From Methanosarcinales archaeon (GTDB taxonomy: Archaea; Halobacteriota; Methanosarcinia; Methanosarcinales; Methanoperedenaceae): a stretch of DNA of 64,000 nucleotides. Location of the stretch: NCBI GenBank assembly GCA_905339155.1, contig CAJPFJ010000003.1:37639-101638 (forward strand), written 5' to 3'. The notes under the pieces were generated by a model. It searched no databases. It worked only from the letters and a program-made list of their open reading frames with translations, and was not told the DNA's origin. Positions 16,783 through 25,846 of this stretch are shown here, piece after piece (position 1 is the first letter of the stretch; every line of letters starts with the position of its first letter). Both the position numbers and the translations under genes were made by a program.

Positions 16783-17446
16783 AGTAAAACACCAAAATTG
16801 TAATAATATACTGCAGGAAGTGGAACAGTGCAGGCGCAGCAACATTATTATATCTCTGCATGAGCCACCCGGAGACGATGCTAACTACAACGCCCATTAT
16901 GAAACCGCTAAGTCCGACATTTAGATAATGATACACTCCGAACAGCAGGGCACAAATCAAGACCGCCGTCTTCCAGTCCACGAACTGCTTAAGCCTTGTG
17001 AACAAAAATCCCCGGTAGAACAATTCATTGGAAATCGCTGCCAGGAAAGTTATGAAAAACATTATCGGGAAAAGCTTTGAAAACGGTCCCGCAATGCTTC
17101 CGAAGTATCCCTGCTTCAAGAGTTCCGCCACTGTTAGTGCACTTGCAGCAATGTACTTTGAGCTTGACGGAACATACACTATTAAGAAGTTGCGTATTAC
17201 AGAATATACAGTTGATACGACCAGCATCCCCCATATTGCATTCCGGATATTCTCTTTCGTTACGCCGATGCCTTTGAAATCCTTATTTATAATAGCGTAT
17301 GCAAGCGGAAACAATAGCCAGGTCAGTATTATCCCGAAAGCTTTCACCGGGCTTTCGGCAGCCCTAGAGAAAAGCGGAACCGTTGCTGTCCAAACTATCA
17401 GTCCCGCTATCAACCACGTCTTGGATTTTTCATTTTTTTCTTCCAT
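16769..17446 (-). CDS. CPBP-family intramembrane protein (Abi/Rce1-like)
   Basis: A 225-residue polytopic protein of the CPBP family of intramembrane glutamic proteases. The first motif, normally EExxxR, reads SNELFYRGFLFTRL, so Asn replaces the first Glu. The second (FGVYHYLNVGLSG) and the third, with His in ALFHFL, are present. The changed Glu may reduce or abolish protease activity. It sits between the ferredoxin membrane gene upstream and the MBL gene downstream, with 6- and 14-base junctions indicating an operon. Confidence 0.8.
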   Translation of the reverse strand: MEEKNEKSKTWLIAGLIVWTATVPLFSRAAESPVKAFGIILTWLLFPLAYAIINKDFKGIGVTKENIRNAIWGMLVVSTVYSVIRNFLIVYVPSSSKYIAASALTVAELLKQGYFGSIAGPFSKLFPIMFFITFLAAISNELFYRGFLFTRLKQFVDWKTAVLICALLFGVYHYLNVGLSGFIMGVVVSIVSGWLMQRYNNVAAPALFHFLQYIITILVFYYDKL

Positions 17447-17452
17447 AATCAG

Positions 17453-18160
17453 TCACCAGGTGTCTTTATCCCTTCTAAACGAGTATTTTAATGCATTCTC
17501 CGGACAGACATCTGTGCATTTTCCGCAGAGGATGCACTCCCTATCATAAATCCGATCTCCACTTTGAACATAACTTTTTGCTGAAACCCCCATCGGACAG
17601 TTTGTTTTGCATGTTCCACACTGCTTGCATTTTGTTATCTCCCCCTCTATCTTCAATAAACCCCATTTTGAGAAATATGCAATTAATGAACCGGGCGGAC
17701 AGAGATATCTGCAAAAATTCCTATGACCGAACGGAAAAGCAAAAAGAAGCCCTAAAATGATAACTGATATATCTTTCATCAGCGAAACCTGCTGTGTTGG
17801 GAAATTTGCATTTCCAGCAAGTAAATTCCTTAAGCCAAAAAATATAAGCAAAGCTGCGACCACATATTTAAGATACAACCATTTATTTCTTCTGAGGTTG
17901 GTTTTGCTTTTATAAAGCCCGAATAGATCAAACACGCCAGGGCTCCAGCAAACCCATGAGCAAAAAGCCCTGCCAAAAATCAAAGGAGTTATTATACACC
18001 TGAGTAAAGTAAATATGAACGCAGCGCCCACTATACCCATTCCAATTTCTAGTACAGCCACTGTCAGGCTCAGTTCCACTGTCCCCAATACATAGAACAA
18101 AGTAAACCAGAATGCTGTGAAAAATAGCATTATTGCTATTCTTTTTTTCTGAAATGCCAT
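17453..18160 (-). CDS. NapH/NosR-like membrane 4Fe-4S protein
   Basis: A membrane protein with four to five helices, two CxxxCP-like membrane motifs (FCSWVCWSPG and FCRYLCPPGS) and a C-terminal ferredoxin domain with CKQCGTCKTNCPMGV and CILCGKCTDVCPENAL. Members of this family pass electrons through the membrane to maturation or reductase systems (NapH, NosR, RdxA). No partner reductase is adjacent. Start chosen at ATG 18160, which has GGTG eight bases upstream; ATG 18181 is in frame. Confidence 0.8.
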   Translation of the reverse strand: MAFQKKRIAIMLFFTAFWFTLFYVLGTVELSLTVAVLEIGMGIVGAAFIFTLLRCIITPLIFGRAFCSWVCWSPGVFDLFGLYKSKTNLRRNKWLYLKYVVAALLIFFGLRNLLAGNANFPTQQVSLMKDISVIILGLLFAFPFGHRNFCRYLCPPGSLIAYFSKWGLLKIEGEITKCKQCGTCKTNCPMGVSAKSYVQSGDRIYDRECILCGKCTDVCPENALKYSFRRDKDTW

Positions 18161-18203
18161 TATTTTAACACCATCATCCATCTTTCTTTATTCTATCTAT
18201 GGT

Positions 18204-18215
18204 AGTAGCTTTACT
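18204..18215. promoter_or_regulatory. Candidate BlaI-type operator, copy 1
   Basis: AGTAGCTTTACT contains the inverted pair AGTA-N4-TACT in the divergent promoter between the ferredoxin membrane gene and the BlaI gene. A longer inverted pair, TTTACT-N10-AGTAAA, overlaps it. BlaI-like repressors bind short TACT/AGTA palindromes. Binding is inferred. Confidence 0.35.
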
Positions 18216-18273
18216 GAATGATAGTAGTAAATATATTTAAGCTTTATTGTCCTGAGAAACTTTTATTATTGAT

Positions 18274-18285
18274 AGTAATTATACT
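18274..18285. promoter_or_regulatory. Candidate BlaI-type operator, copy 2
   Basis: AGTAATTATACT has the same AGTA-N4-TACT spacing as copy 1 and lies 8 bases before the BlaI ATG at 18294, where a bound repressor would block initiation. Confidence 0.35.
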
Positions 18286-18293
18286 TGATAATA

Positions 18294-18734
18294 ATGACTG
18301 AGAGCTCAAAAGAAATAAGTCTGAATGCTAACGAGCTATTAGAGGTATTGGGTCCTCTTGAAAAGGAAATAATGCAGATAGTCTGGAAAAGAAACGAGAC
18401 ATCTACCCATAATGTCCTTGAGGAATTGAAAAAGAAAAGAGACATTGCCATGACCACGGTGAGCAGCACGCTTAATAGATTATACGATAAAAAATTATTA
18501 AAAAGAAGGACCGACAAAGGTTTAAGGGGTCTATGTTATTATTACTCCCCACTTTTAAAAAAGGAAGAGTTTGACAGCCTGATCACATCCAGAGTCGTGG
18601 ACAAACTTCTAAAAGATTTTAGAGAGCCTACTACAGCATATTTTATTGAAGAGCTTGCGAAAATTGACCCTGAAAAATTGCAGGAACTGCGGAAAAAGAT
18701 CGATGAAGCACTGAAAGGCTATGAACCGCAATAA
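18294..18734 (+). CDS. BlaI/MecI/CopY-family transcriptional repressor
   Basis: A 146-residue protein with the BlaI winged helix: LGPLEKEIMQIVWKRNETST, then TTVSSTLNRLYDKKLLKRR, and a helical dimerisation tail. In bacteria BlaI represses its own operon and is cleaved on signal from the membrane peptidase BlaR1. Here an M48-type membrane peptidase gene overlaps it by 14 bases, copying that arrangement. The start has no Shine-Dalgarno site, and AGTA-N4-TACT palindromes flank the promoter. A TTG at 18285 is also in frame. Confidence 0.85.
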   Translation: MTESSKEISLNANELLEVLGPLEKEIMQIVWKRNETSTHNVLEELKKKRDIAMTTVSSTLNRLYDKKLLKRRTDKGLRGLCYYYSPLLKKEEFDSLITSRVVDKLLKDFREPTTAYFIEELAKIDPEKLQELRKKIDEALKGYEPQ

Positions 18735-19563
18735 GATAAGTTTTTATTACGACCTGGGAGCTTTTATACTCCTTGCATTACCGGTGAGCATGTATATACT
18801 CAAATTATTCGGATATGAGTTGATGCCATTTGGAATGCTATCTCGGGATAGAAAAATTCTGGCACTGGCAGGCGGGATTATTTTAGGGATCCTATATTTT
18901 ATGATAAAATATACCAGGTTTCATAATATTACCATAACCATTGCCAAACGGCAGAATTTTCCAGAGGTATTTGCGATAATAGAAAAGCTCTCCCATGAAA
19001 TGGAAATAGGAGTCCCGGAAATTGGTTTTTTGGAGTCGAGCATCCCGAATGCCTTCGTGTATAAGAATCGTAACAAACCGGTACTTGTGCTCACTATTCC
19101 GCTTATTGAGATTTTAGATGATAAAGAATTGGAAACTGTGCTGGCGCATGAACTGGCACATATTAAGAATAAAGACATGGAACTACGCAAATACAGTTTA
19201 TTATTGAGGTTTGCACTATTCCTGAATCCGTTGATTCACCTGATAGAGCCTTTTATTTCAAGGAGCCGGGAGTACCTGGCTGATGAAATTGCAGCAAGAT
19301 TAACATCTGCCCCGAAGAAACTTGCTTTTGCACTTCTTAAAATCGAAGATTACACAAGTTCTTATAAAGACCGAAGATTTCCGGCGTCAATACCCCCTGA
19401 AGTTTTCTTCTTTGAGGGGAGTTTATATACGCCATATATCTTCAGCAGGTCTCCTTCAACTGAAAAAAGGATCAAAAGATTAATTTTTTTAAGTTCCCAT
19501 CTGACCCAGGTCACTGGTTGTACAACTCAAGGTCAACTTTCTATTTCTCCATCCCTGAAATGA
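18721..19563 (+). CDS. M48/BlaR1-like membrane zinc metallopeptidase
   Basis: The protein has two N-terminal transmembrane helices and the zinc motif [16 protein letters not shown], with a third ligand in the [11 protein letters not shown] block. It has no penicillin-sensor domain. Coupled to BlaI by a 14-base overlap, it is the likely activator that relieves repression. The last 20 residues ([18 protein letters not shown]) lie at the junction with the convergent ABC fragment and look non-native, so the C-terminus may be truncated near 19510. Confidence 0.8.
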   Translation: MNRNKISFYYDLGAFILLALPVSMYILKLFGYELMPFGMLSRDRKILALAGGIILGILYFMIKYTRFHNITITIAKRQNFPEVFAIIEKLSHEMEIGVPEIGFLESSIPNAFVYKNRNKPVLVLTIPLIEILDDKELETVLAHELAHIKNKDMELRKYSLLLRFALFLNPLIHLIEPFISRSREYLADEIAARLTSAPKKLAFALLKIEDYTSSYKDRRFPASIPPEVFFFEGSLYTPYIFSRSPSTEKRIKRLIFLSSHLTQVTGCTTQGQLSISPSLK

Positions 19564-20320
19564 ATAATCCTGTTAGCCATGCCGCCAATCTCGGAGCTGT
19601 GCGTTACCATCAGGATCGTCTGTCCATTTTCGAGGTTCAATTTCCTGAAAAGTTCAATGATCTCTATTGAAGACTTAGTATCCAGATTGCCAGTAGGCTC
19701 ATCAGCCAGGAGAATACTGGGGCTGTTGGCAAGCGCCCGGGCAATAGTGACGCGCTGCTGCTGCCCGCCTGAAAGTTCAGATGGATTGATTTTCTTTTCT
19801 GGAGATTTTTTATAGAAAGCAAGCACTTTACACCCTCTTTCTTTCGCCTGTTGGATCATGCTGCTTACCTCCACAAGATCACTATCCTCAGGGTTTATCA
19901 GGAGACAAAAGATCTCATGGTATGATGAACTGATTATCTCCCTGAGCTTCCTTAATACATTGGCATGTCCCCTGATACTCCATATCTCGGATTTTCCGAG
20001 GGCTGTGTCTTCACTATATAATGATTGTAATGTGTCGCTTATCGTTTTTGATGCATCTGTAAGAGACTGTATTTGATTTTTTAAAGCTAGCTCGGAGTCA
20101 AAAGAAGGCTCAATTGGCCTGTATTTCTTCGGTCTCCCTTCTTTAACGCTTACCCATCCCTTATCAACCAGAGATATTAGAGTCGTGTATATCTTTGAAT
20201 ATGGTATTTCAGTCAGCTTGCTTCTTTTGCAGATAAATGGCCGTGTTCCACCAGTTTCGTATACGCTCTGCTTTCGTACTCCGTCAGGCCCAGTTTTTCA
20301 AGCGCTTCAAGTACCTTCAT
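19533..20320 (-). pseudogene. Chimera of a TrmB-like regulator and an ABC-transporter ATPase C-terminus
   Basis: From ATG 20320 the minus strand encodes a TrmB-type winged helix ([19 protein letters not shown]). The frame is broken at about 20233 after KEAS and resumes with [20 protein letters not shown]. The TrmB effector region follows ([20 protein letters not shown]). Near 19790 it switches in frame to a LolD/MacB-type ATPase end: [28 protein letters not shown] and the H-loop VTHSSE. Walker A is absent. I infer a deletion between a regulator gene and its ABC transporter. Confidence 0.65.
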
Positions 20321-20520
20321 ATTGCACCTTTTTCCGAGTTTGTTTGTTGGAAAATTGAGTTTAGTTTACCCAACGCCAATGCTCCCACTGTAGCTCCAGC
20401 GACTTTTACAAATGTTCTTCTGCTCATTTGCATTATTCCGTTTTCTTCCACGTCATTTTTAACAACGTCATCCGTACTCGTGACGTCATTCTCTTTTTTA
20501 ATACTCTTATTTTTAAACAT
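20317..20520 (-). CDS. Short protein with a twin-arginine signal
   Basis: A 67-residue product with a charged N-terminus and the Tat motif SRRTFVKVAGATVGALALG, followed by only about 15 residues. Tat signals normally precede folded redox proteins, so this is either a truncated cofactor protein or a small Tat-anchored peptide. Its TGA overlaps the ATG of the TrmB remnant (ATGA), so the two were one operon. Confidence 0.5.
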   Translation of the reverse strand: MFKNKSIKKENDVTSTDDVVKNDVEENGIMQMSRRTFVKVAGATVGALALGKLNSIFQQTNSEKGAI

Positions 20521-20651
20521 ATTTTACCTCTTAAGATGCATGTTTTGGGCACATAGAAATCCCACACCTTACCTCTTGATAAGTACCTCTGATATAGGGT
20601 ATGTAATACATCTTGTTTTGATGCTAGTTTGATTGCTATAAATTCTTGGGG

Positions 20652-21004
20652 TTAAGCCAAAATTTTAATGTTAACCTTACTGTATATCTCTTTTAACACC
20701 TCCGGCGAGTAATGGCGCGCCAAAACACTATGAGGGACTCGACCGCAGAATGCATCTATATACCGATCCTGAACTCCTGCCTTGGACATTTCGCGCGCGA
20801 AAACTGAGCGCAATAAGTGCGGATATATGTTAATACTTGTTGTTTTTGAAACCTTCTTGAATACATGATTTAACCCATCAACGGTTATTTTTGGATAACC
20901 GTTTTTCAGCAAAGCATCTGTGAGATCCTTTAGCCTTAACAGTCTTTCAAGAGTATAGATACTCACCTTAATTCTCTTTGAATAGTTATCTGAAAAATCG
21001 ATAG
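20652..21004 (-). pseudogene. Tyrosine recombinase C-terminal fragment next to tRNA-Lys
   Basis: The minus-strand frame includes YPHLLRSVFAREMSKAG (the HxxR box), then CGRVPHSVLARHYSPEVLKE, in which the Tyr of ARHYS is the likely nucleophile. The N-terminal part and the first catalytic Arg are missing. The frame begins inside the 3' half of the tRNA-Lys gene, on the same strand. That is the layout left by SSV-type archaeal integrases, whose gene is split at an att site matching a tRNA. Confidence 0.65.
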
Positions 21005-21078
21005 CGGGCTGGGAGGGATTTGAACCCACGGCCGTCGGATTAAGAGTCCGACGCTCTGCCTGTCTAAGCTACCAGCCC
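21005..21078 (-). tRNA. tRNA-Lys (anticodon CTT)
   Basis: The acceptor stem GGGCTGG pairs with CCAGCCC. The anticodon stem TCGGA/TCCGA encloses the loop CTCTTAA with anticodon CTT, and the T arm carries GGTTCAAATCC. The CCA end is not encoded. An integrase fragment lies directly at its 3' end. Confidence 0.95.
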
Positions 21079-21137
21079 AAGACTTCCCTCTAATACTGCT
21101 AAGTTAATATATACATTTCGCATCAATAAGGTATAAC

Positions 21138-21533
21138 ATGAAAATCGCGCGGGAAACTTTGCAATTTATACTGGAAGTATGCAAATCATCAGAACCGGAT
21201 GAATTTGCAGGTATGCTCTCTGCCCAGGGGGATGTTATTACTGAAGTCATAGTAGTCCCGGGAACAGAGTCAAGCGATGAGAGCGCAGTGATGCAGTTAT
21301 TCATGCTTCCCAATATACATACTATAGGGTCGGTGCACAGCCATCCTTCCGGGAATATCACCCCTTCGGGTGTTGATCTTGAGCTCTTTGATAAGAAGGG
21401 ATTTGTTCATATTATTGTGGGCGCGCCATTTGATCTTAAAAGCTGGCGATGCTATGATAAAGATGGGATGCCGATCAAACTTGAAGTAGTGGATTATGAG
21501 TTCAAGGAGGAAAATGACATTCTATTTGAGTAA
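21138..21533 (+). CDS. JAMM/MPN-domain metalloprotease-like protein
   Basis: A 131-residue protein with the JAMM motif: an upstream Glu in the DEFAGML region and SVHSHPSGNITPSGVDLELF, giving H-x-H and the downstream Asp zinc ligands. Archaeal stand-alone JAMM proteins can remove SAMP-type ubiquitin-like modifiers. The proteasome alpha subunit gene follows 66 bases downstream, which fits a role in protein turnover. The substrate is inferred. Confidence 0.8.
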   Translation: MKIARETLQFILEVCKSSEPDEFAGMLSAQGDVITEVIVVPGTESSDESAVMQLFMLPNIHTIGSVHSHPSGNITPSGVDLELFDKKGFVHIIVGAPFDLKSWRCYDKDGMPIKLEVVDYEFKEENDILFE

Positions 21534-21599
21534 TAACCAATATCGTATAGAAATAGATATATACTCTGCAACCTTCAAACATAAAAACCAGGAGACACT

Positions 21600-22349
21600 A
21601 TGATGCAGTCACCACAAACCGGATATGATAGTGCAATAACCGTGTTCAGCCCTGATGGGAGGCTGTTCCAGGTAGAATACGCACGTGAAGCTGTGAAAAG
21701 AGGAACAACAGCAATAGGAATTAAAGCAAAAGACGGAGCAGTCTTATTAGTAGATAAGAGGGCTACCACAAGACTTGTGGAGATGGAATCCATTGAAAAA
21801 ATTTTCCAGATAGATGATCATATCGGTCTGGCAACATCGGGATTAGTAGCTGACGCGCGCGTTCTTGTAGACTTTGCCCGCGTAAAGGCACAGGTCAACA
21901 AAACAACATACAGTGAGCCCATCGGGATCGAGACACTGTCTAAAGAGATATGCGATTTCAAGCAGTCATACACACAAACAGGCGGAGTAAGACCATTCGG
22001 GACATCTCTTCTTATCGCCGGGATCGAGGGAGACAGAACGCGAATTTTTGAAACCGATCCCAGTGGAGCGTTGCTTGAATACAAAGCTACCGGAATTGGC
22101 TCAGGAAGATCTGAAATAATGGAGTTCCTGGAGAAAAAATATACTGAAGATATTGATCTTGATAAAGCTATTGTTCTTGGGCTTGAAGCCCTCAAGACAG
22201 TAACAGAAGGCGTTCTGAATGAATTGAACATAGAAGTTGGAGTGCTCGAACTTTCAACAAGAAAATTCAGGAAGCTAACAGTTTCCGAAGTGAAAAAATT
22301 TGTATCGGGGATCCCCAAAGAAACAAGTGAAAAGGGAAAGAAAAAATAA
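21600..22349 (+). CDS. psmA: Proteasome subunit alpha
   Basis: A 249-residue alpha subunit. The N-terminus ([20 protein letters not shown]) is the conserved H0 gate region, and [20 protein letters not shown] and [20 protein letters not shown] follow. The alpha ring gates the 20S core and docks the PAN ATPase, which is encoded at 29746. The ATG at 21600 follows GGAGA; a second ATG is adjacent. RPA follows after one base and may be co-transcribed. The beta subunit is not in this window. Confidence 0.95.
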   Translation: MMQSPQTGYDSAITVFSPDGRLFQVEYAREAVKRGTTAIGIKAKDGAVLLVDKRATTRLVEMESIEKIFQIDDHIGLATSGLVADARVLVDFARVKAQVNKTTYSEPIGIETLSKEICDFKQSYTQTGGVRPFGTSLLIAGIEGDRTRIFETDPSGALLEYKATGIGSGRSEIMEFLEKKYTEDIDLDKAIVLGLEALKTVTEGVLNELNIEVGVLELSTRKFRKLTVSEVKKFVSGIPKETSEKGKKK

Positions 22350-22350
22350 T

Positions 22351-23475
22351 ATGGTGAATTTCGAAGAGATTGAAGAGATTTTTAAGAAACTTGAAGGAAA
22401 ACTTACGCCTGAAGAATTTAGGTCAAAAGTTGAAACGAAATTCACGGAAATGAATGGTCTTTGCGATTCAAGGACCGCAGCGATGCTTGTTGCAAGCGAA
22501 CTGGGATTGAATGAGAACATTAAGATCAAGGACATGACTGCGGATAAGGGCAATGTTATTTTTATTGCAAAAGTGACTTCAGTTGGGGATATTAAGGAAT
22601 TTTCACGAGATAATGATACTATGGGTCGGGTTGTAAATCTGAATCTTGCGGATGAAACAGGTTCTATCAGGGCTGCATTATGGGATGATGCTGCCGACCT
22701 TGTGAAAATTGGGAATCTAAAGATGGGGCAGACCATTAAAGTGAAAGGATTCGTCAAACAGGGGCAGCGCGGGCTTGAAGTAAACGTGGGAAGGGGCGGG
22801 AATGTTGAACATGTTGAAAAAGAAGTTCCTGTGAATTTAAAACCCCATAAGATCAGCGAGATCAAAGCAGGAATGAATGACCTGAATGTTCTTGGCAAGG
22901 TGCTTGATATAGGGAAAGTGCGCACATTTGCACGAAAGGATGGAAAGACAGGTAAAGTCGCAAATATTACCATAGGTGATGAAACAGGGAAAATCCGGGT
23001 TACTTTATGGGATTCCAAAGCTGAATCCCCTGGTGTTAATGCAGGGGATATTGTGGAAATAATGAATGCATACGCACGGGAAAATACATTCAGCAACTCG
23101 ACGGAACTGTCGCTTGGCTCTGGCGGGGGAATTACCAAAAGCAGCGCAGTCGTTACCTATAACGAACCTATCACGCCAATATCCGATATAGGTATTAACT
23201 CTGCCTACAGCGTAGCAGGGCATGTCTCGGGAATTGATGATATAAGGGAATTCGATAGGCCTGACGGCACAAAAAGCAAGATGTCAAACATTTATATCTC
23301 AGATAATACCGGGCGCATTAAAGTGGCGCTCTGGGCTGAACACGCAGACCTTGTAAATGAACTTGAAATCGGAAGCGAGATACAAATTGTGGATGCTTTT
23401 GCAAAATCGGGAAGGAACGAGGAAGTGGAACTTAGCGCTGGTGCAAGGACGAGTATCCAGGTTATTCGAAAGTGA
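22351..23475 (+). CDS. Replication protein A (single-stranded DNA-binding, three OB folds)
   Basis: A 374-residue protein with three similar OB folds at about residues 65-150, 175-255 and 285-365. Each has a strand pattern like GRVVNLNLADETGSIRAALWD, seen again as KVANITIGDETGKIRVTLWD and KMSNIYISDNTGRIKVALWA. No zinc finger is present. It coats single-stranded DNA in replication and repair; radA lies 190 bases downstream. Start chosen at ATG 22351, one base after psmA. Confidence 0.88.
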   Translation: MVNFEEIEEIFKKLEGKLTPEEFRSKVETKFTEMNGLCDSRTAAMLVASELGLNENIKIKDMTADKGNVIFIAKVTSVGDIKEFSRDNDTMGRVVNLNLADETGSIRAALWDDAADLVKIGNLKMGQTIKVKGFVKQGQRGLEVNVGRGGNVEHVEKEVPVNLKPHKISEIKAGMNDLNVLGKVLDIGKVRTFARKDGKTGKVANITIGDETGKIRVTLWDSKAESPGVNAGDIVEIMNAYARENTFSNSTELSLGSGGGITKSSAVVTYNEPITPISDIGINSAYSVAGHVSGIDDIREFDRPDGTKSKMSNIYISDNTGRIKVALWAEHADLVNELEIGSEIQIVDAFAKSGRNEEVELSAGARTSIQVIRK

Positions 23476-23663
23476 GATGATGGAATTTCCAGTGGAAATG
23501 ATGGGGTTCATTATCATAGAAAATATCAACTAAAAAATAATGCCACAAAAGGTAGTGTCAATATTACTTTCACACCGCTCTCATAATCTTTATTTATAGG
23601 CACACCAAGATAATGACAATTGTGCACCAGATAACAAATAAAACGTGCACTGGAGAAAACAAC

Positions 23664-24641
23664 ATGGCAGAAAGAAAAACTTTGGAAGATTTACCGGGTG
23701 TAGGTCCCGCAACAGCAGAGAAATTGAAAGAAGCAGGTTTTGGCTCAATTGAAGCCATAGCCGTATCATCGTCATCTGAACTTGCAAGTATAGCGGAGAT
23801 CGGGGAATCAACCGCACAGAAGATCATTAATGCAGCACGACAGGCCGCAGATGTTGGGGGATTTGAAACAGGCGACCTTGTGCTTGAGCGCAGGAAGCTC
23901 GTGGGAAAATTAAGTTTTGGAACCAGGGCCTTTGACGACCTCATGGGCGGTGGGGTCGAGTCCCAGGCAATTACAGAGTTCTATGGCGAATTCGGATCTG
24001 GAAAGACGCAGGTTGGCCACCAGATGGCTGTGAACGTGCAGCTTCCAAAGGAAGAAGGAGGACTTGAAGGGTCAGTGATAATAATTGACACTGAGAATAC
24101 CTTCAGACCTGAGAGGATCACCCAGATGGTAATGGGATTATCCGCAAAAAATGGGAAAGAATACGATCTTGAGGAGTTCCTGAAGAACATCCATGTTGCA
24201 AAAGCCTATAATTCAAACCATCAGATACTGCTCGTGGATACGGCAAGTGATCTTGCTTTAAAACTCAGGGATACCGACAGGCCGGTGCGCCTGCTGATCG
24301 TTGATTCATTAACAGCTCATTTCAGGGCTGAATATGTGGGACGCGGAACTTTAGCAGACAGGCAGCAGAAGCTGAATAAGCACATGCATGACCTCATGAA
24401 GTTCGCAAGTCTTTATAATGCAGCCATTATCGTTACCAACCAGGTAATGTCAAAGCCTGATGCATTCTTTGGCGACCCCACAAAACCCATTGGCGGGCAT
24501 ATCGTGGGACATACCGCAACATTCAGGCTGTACCTGCGGAAATCCAAAGGCGAGAAGAGGATAGCAAGGCTTGTGGATTCTCCGAATCTTCCTGAGGGCG
24601 AGGCGATATTCTCGGTCACAACGGAAGGGCTTAAGGATTAG
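23664..24641 (+). CDS. radA: DNA repair and recombination protein RadA
   Basis: A 325-residue RecA-family recombinase of the standard archaeal length. It has an N-terminal helix-hairpin-helix domain ([19 protein letters not shown]), Walker A (GEFGSGKTQ), Walker B ([10 protein letters not shown]) and the L2-like region with [13 protein letters not shown]. It forms filaments on single-stranded DNA and drives strand exchange. ATG 23664 follows GGAGA; the upstream in-frame ATG 23613 lacks such a site. No intein is present. Confidence 0.95.
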   Translation: MAERKTLEDLPGVGPATAEKLKEAGFGSIEAIAVSSSSELASIAEIGESTAQKIINAARQAADVGGFETGDLVLERRKLVGKLSFGTRAFDDLMGGGVESQAITEFYGEFGSGKTQVGHQMAVNVQLPKEEGGLEGSVIIIDTENTFRPERITQMVMGLSAKNGKEYDLEEFLKNIHVAKAYNSNHQILLVDTASDLALKLRDTDRPVRLLIVDSLTAHFRAEYVGRGTLADRQQKLNKHMHDLMKFASLYNAAIIVTNQVMSKPDAFFGDPTKPIGGHIVGHTATFRLYLRKSKGEKRIARLVDSPNLPEGEAIFSVTTEGLKD

Positions 24642-24648
24642 ATAGCGT

Positions 24649-24719
24649 CACCGCAAAGTTCGCAAATAACGCAAAGCATAGCCATAAATCTTTGCAAACT
24701 TTGCGTTATTTGCGGTGGG
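24649..24719. repeat. Long imperfect inverted repeat after radA (possible terminator)
   Basis: CACCGCAAAGTTCGCAAATA at the left is mirrored at the right by the complement of CACCGCAAATAACGCAAAG, around a short spacer. Both arms are built from CGCAAA/TAACGCAAAG words. The RNA would form a large hairpin just after the radA stop. It may end transcription or be a small mobile repeat. Confidence 0.5.
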
Positions 24720-24773
24720 AAATCCACGTTAATCCCAAAAAAATCTGGACATTAATATTAATAAGACATAATT

Positions 24774-24911
24774 ATGGTATTCAAAGCTGTCGTAGTCGAT
24801 ATTGACGGGACAATTACATATCTGAGAATGGCGGGAGTTGATGAAAAAGGGAATGATAAGATAAATATAGAACGAAGTTTTATTGAGTATATACAAAAAA
24901 TCACATCTTAG
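24774..24911 (+). pseudogene. Decayed 5' copy of the phosphoglycolate phosphatase gene
   Basis: The first 16 codons (MVFKAVVVDIDGTITY) match the intact gene at 26161 at 44 of 48 bases. The sequence then jumps to CTGAGAATGGCGGGA-GTTGA, resembling the codons for ENGGVVE about 50 residues further on, and leaves similarity. It is therefore a copy with an internal deletion, interrupted before the AT-rich two-gene segment. Confidence 0.6.
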
Positions 24912-24916
24912 ATAAA

Positions 24917-25828
24917 ATGAAAAATAGTGATACACTTTTACAACAATTTTTAGAAAGAGCAAAATCACATGATGCTGAAGTTGAACCAATAAAGATATTA
25001 CGAAGCAATACTTTTAAAATTGGCCGATCCCATATTTTGATAAGAACTGCATCAGATTTGGGGAAAAGATATTTTTTCGGTTTAAACTATATTAATGCGG
25101 AAGAGCTATCAAATTTAGACAATTCTTTTGTTGCATTTATTTGCGGAAGTATCGACAAGATCATATTTATCCCCTCAGATATTTTGATTAATAATCTCGG
25201 AGAGATTAGCCACGATCGAAATGGTGAATATAAAATCAATTTCACAAGAGAATTAGATTTAGTGTTAAAAGGGAAAGGGAAATCATTAGATTGTAGTAGT
25301 TTCATTAATAACTGGGATTCAATCCTTTTCTCCCAAAATTTAAAAACAGATATAATGAGCCCTGATGAAAGTTTTCATAATGTAATTCAAGGAAGGTTAC
25401 TTCATATTGGAAATATTAGGGGTTATAAAACATATAGTCCTAACAAGAGCAAGACTTTCAATAAGAAAAAACTAGAGGATATTGCCACATTAAATATTTG
25501 TCCCCAATTACAATTTTCAGACTATAATTCTATTAGAAATATTGATGTAATCTGGTTTAGAGAAGTAAATAATGGTTTTTATCCAGTATATGCGTTTGAA
25601 GTTGAACTTTCTACAGGTGTTTGGTCAGGTTTTGGCAGATTAGCCTCCCTTCAAGAGTATAATACAAGGTTGTATATTATAACAAATGAAGAAAAAAAGT
25701 TTGATCAAGTATCAAATAGTTTCTCTGATTTGAAGAAAAAATACATACATATTGTTCCAGATAAAATTGGATTATTATATTCAGCAGAAAGTAATTTGAT
25801 CAGGATGAGGCAAGATTTTAACCTCTAA
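24917..25828 (+). CDS. AT-rich gene for a putative PD-(D/E)xK nuclease-like protein
   Basis: A 303-residue protein. The C-terminal half has NIDVIWFREVNNG and then YAFEVELSTGVWSGFGRLA, an Asp and an E-x-E spaced as in PD-(D/E)xK nucleases, with Q in SLQEYNTRLYII following. The N-terminal half has GKRYFFGLNY and IIFIPSDILINN, unassigned. The base composition is far more AT-rich than the flanking radA and phosphatase genes, suggesting transfer. A restriction or defence role is possible but not shown. Confidence 0.5.
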   Translation: MKNSDTLLQQFLERAKSHDAEVEPIKILRSNTFKIGRSHILIRTASDLGKRYFFGLNYINAEELSNLDNSFVAFICGSIDKIIFIPSDILINNLGEISHDRNGEYKINFTRELDLVLKGKGKSLDCSSFINNWDSILFSQNLKTDIMSPDESFHNVIQGRLLHIGNIRGYKTYSPNKSKTFNKKKLEDIATLNICPQLQFSDYNSIRNIDVIWFREVNNGFYPVYAFEVELSTGVWSGFGRLASLQEYNTRLYIITNEEKKFDQVSNSFSDLKKKYIHIVPDKIGLLYSAESNLIRMRQDFNL

Positions 25829-25846
25829 TTATAAAAAGGTGTTATT

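Noticed and set aside
22275..23138. 287-codon minus-strand frame opposite RPA
   Set aside because: Low-complexity Ser/Pro/Phe shadow of the three-OB-fold gene.
24660..24719. CGCAAA repeats after radA as a possible CRISPR array
   Set aside because: Two inverted arms, not direct repeats with unique spacers; it fits a hairpin better.
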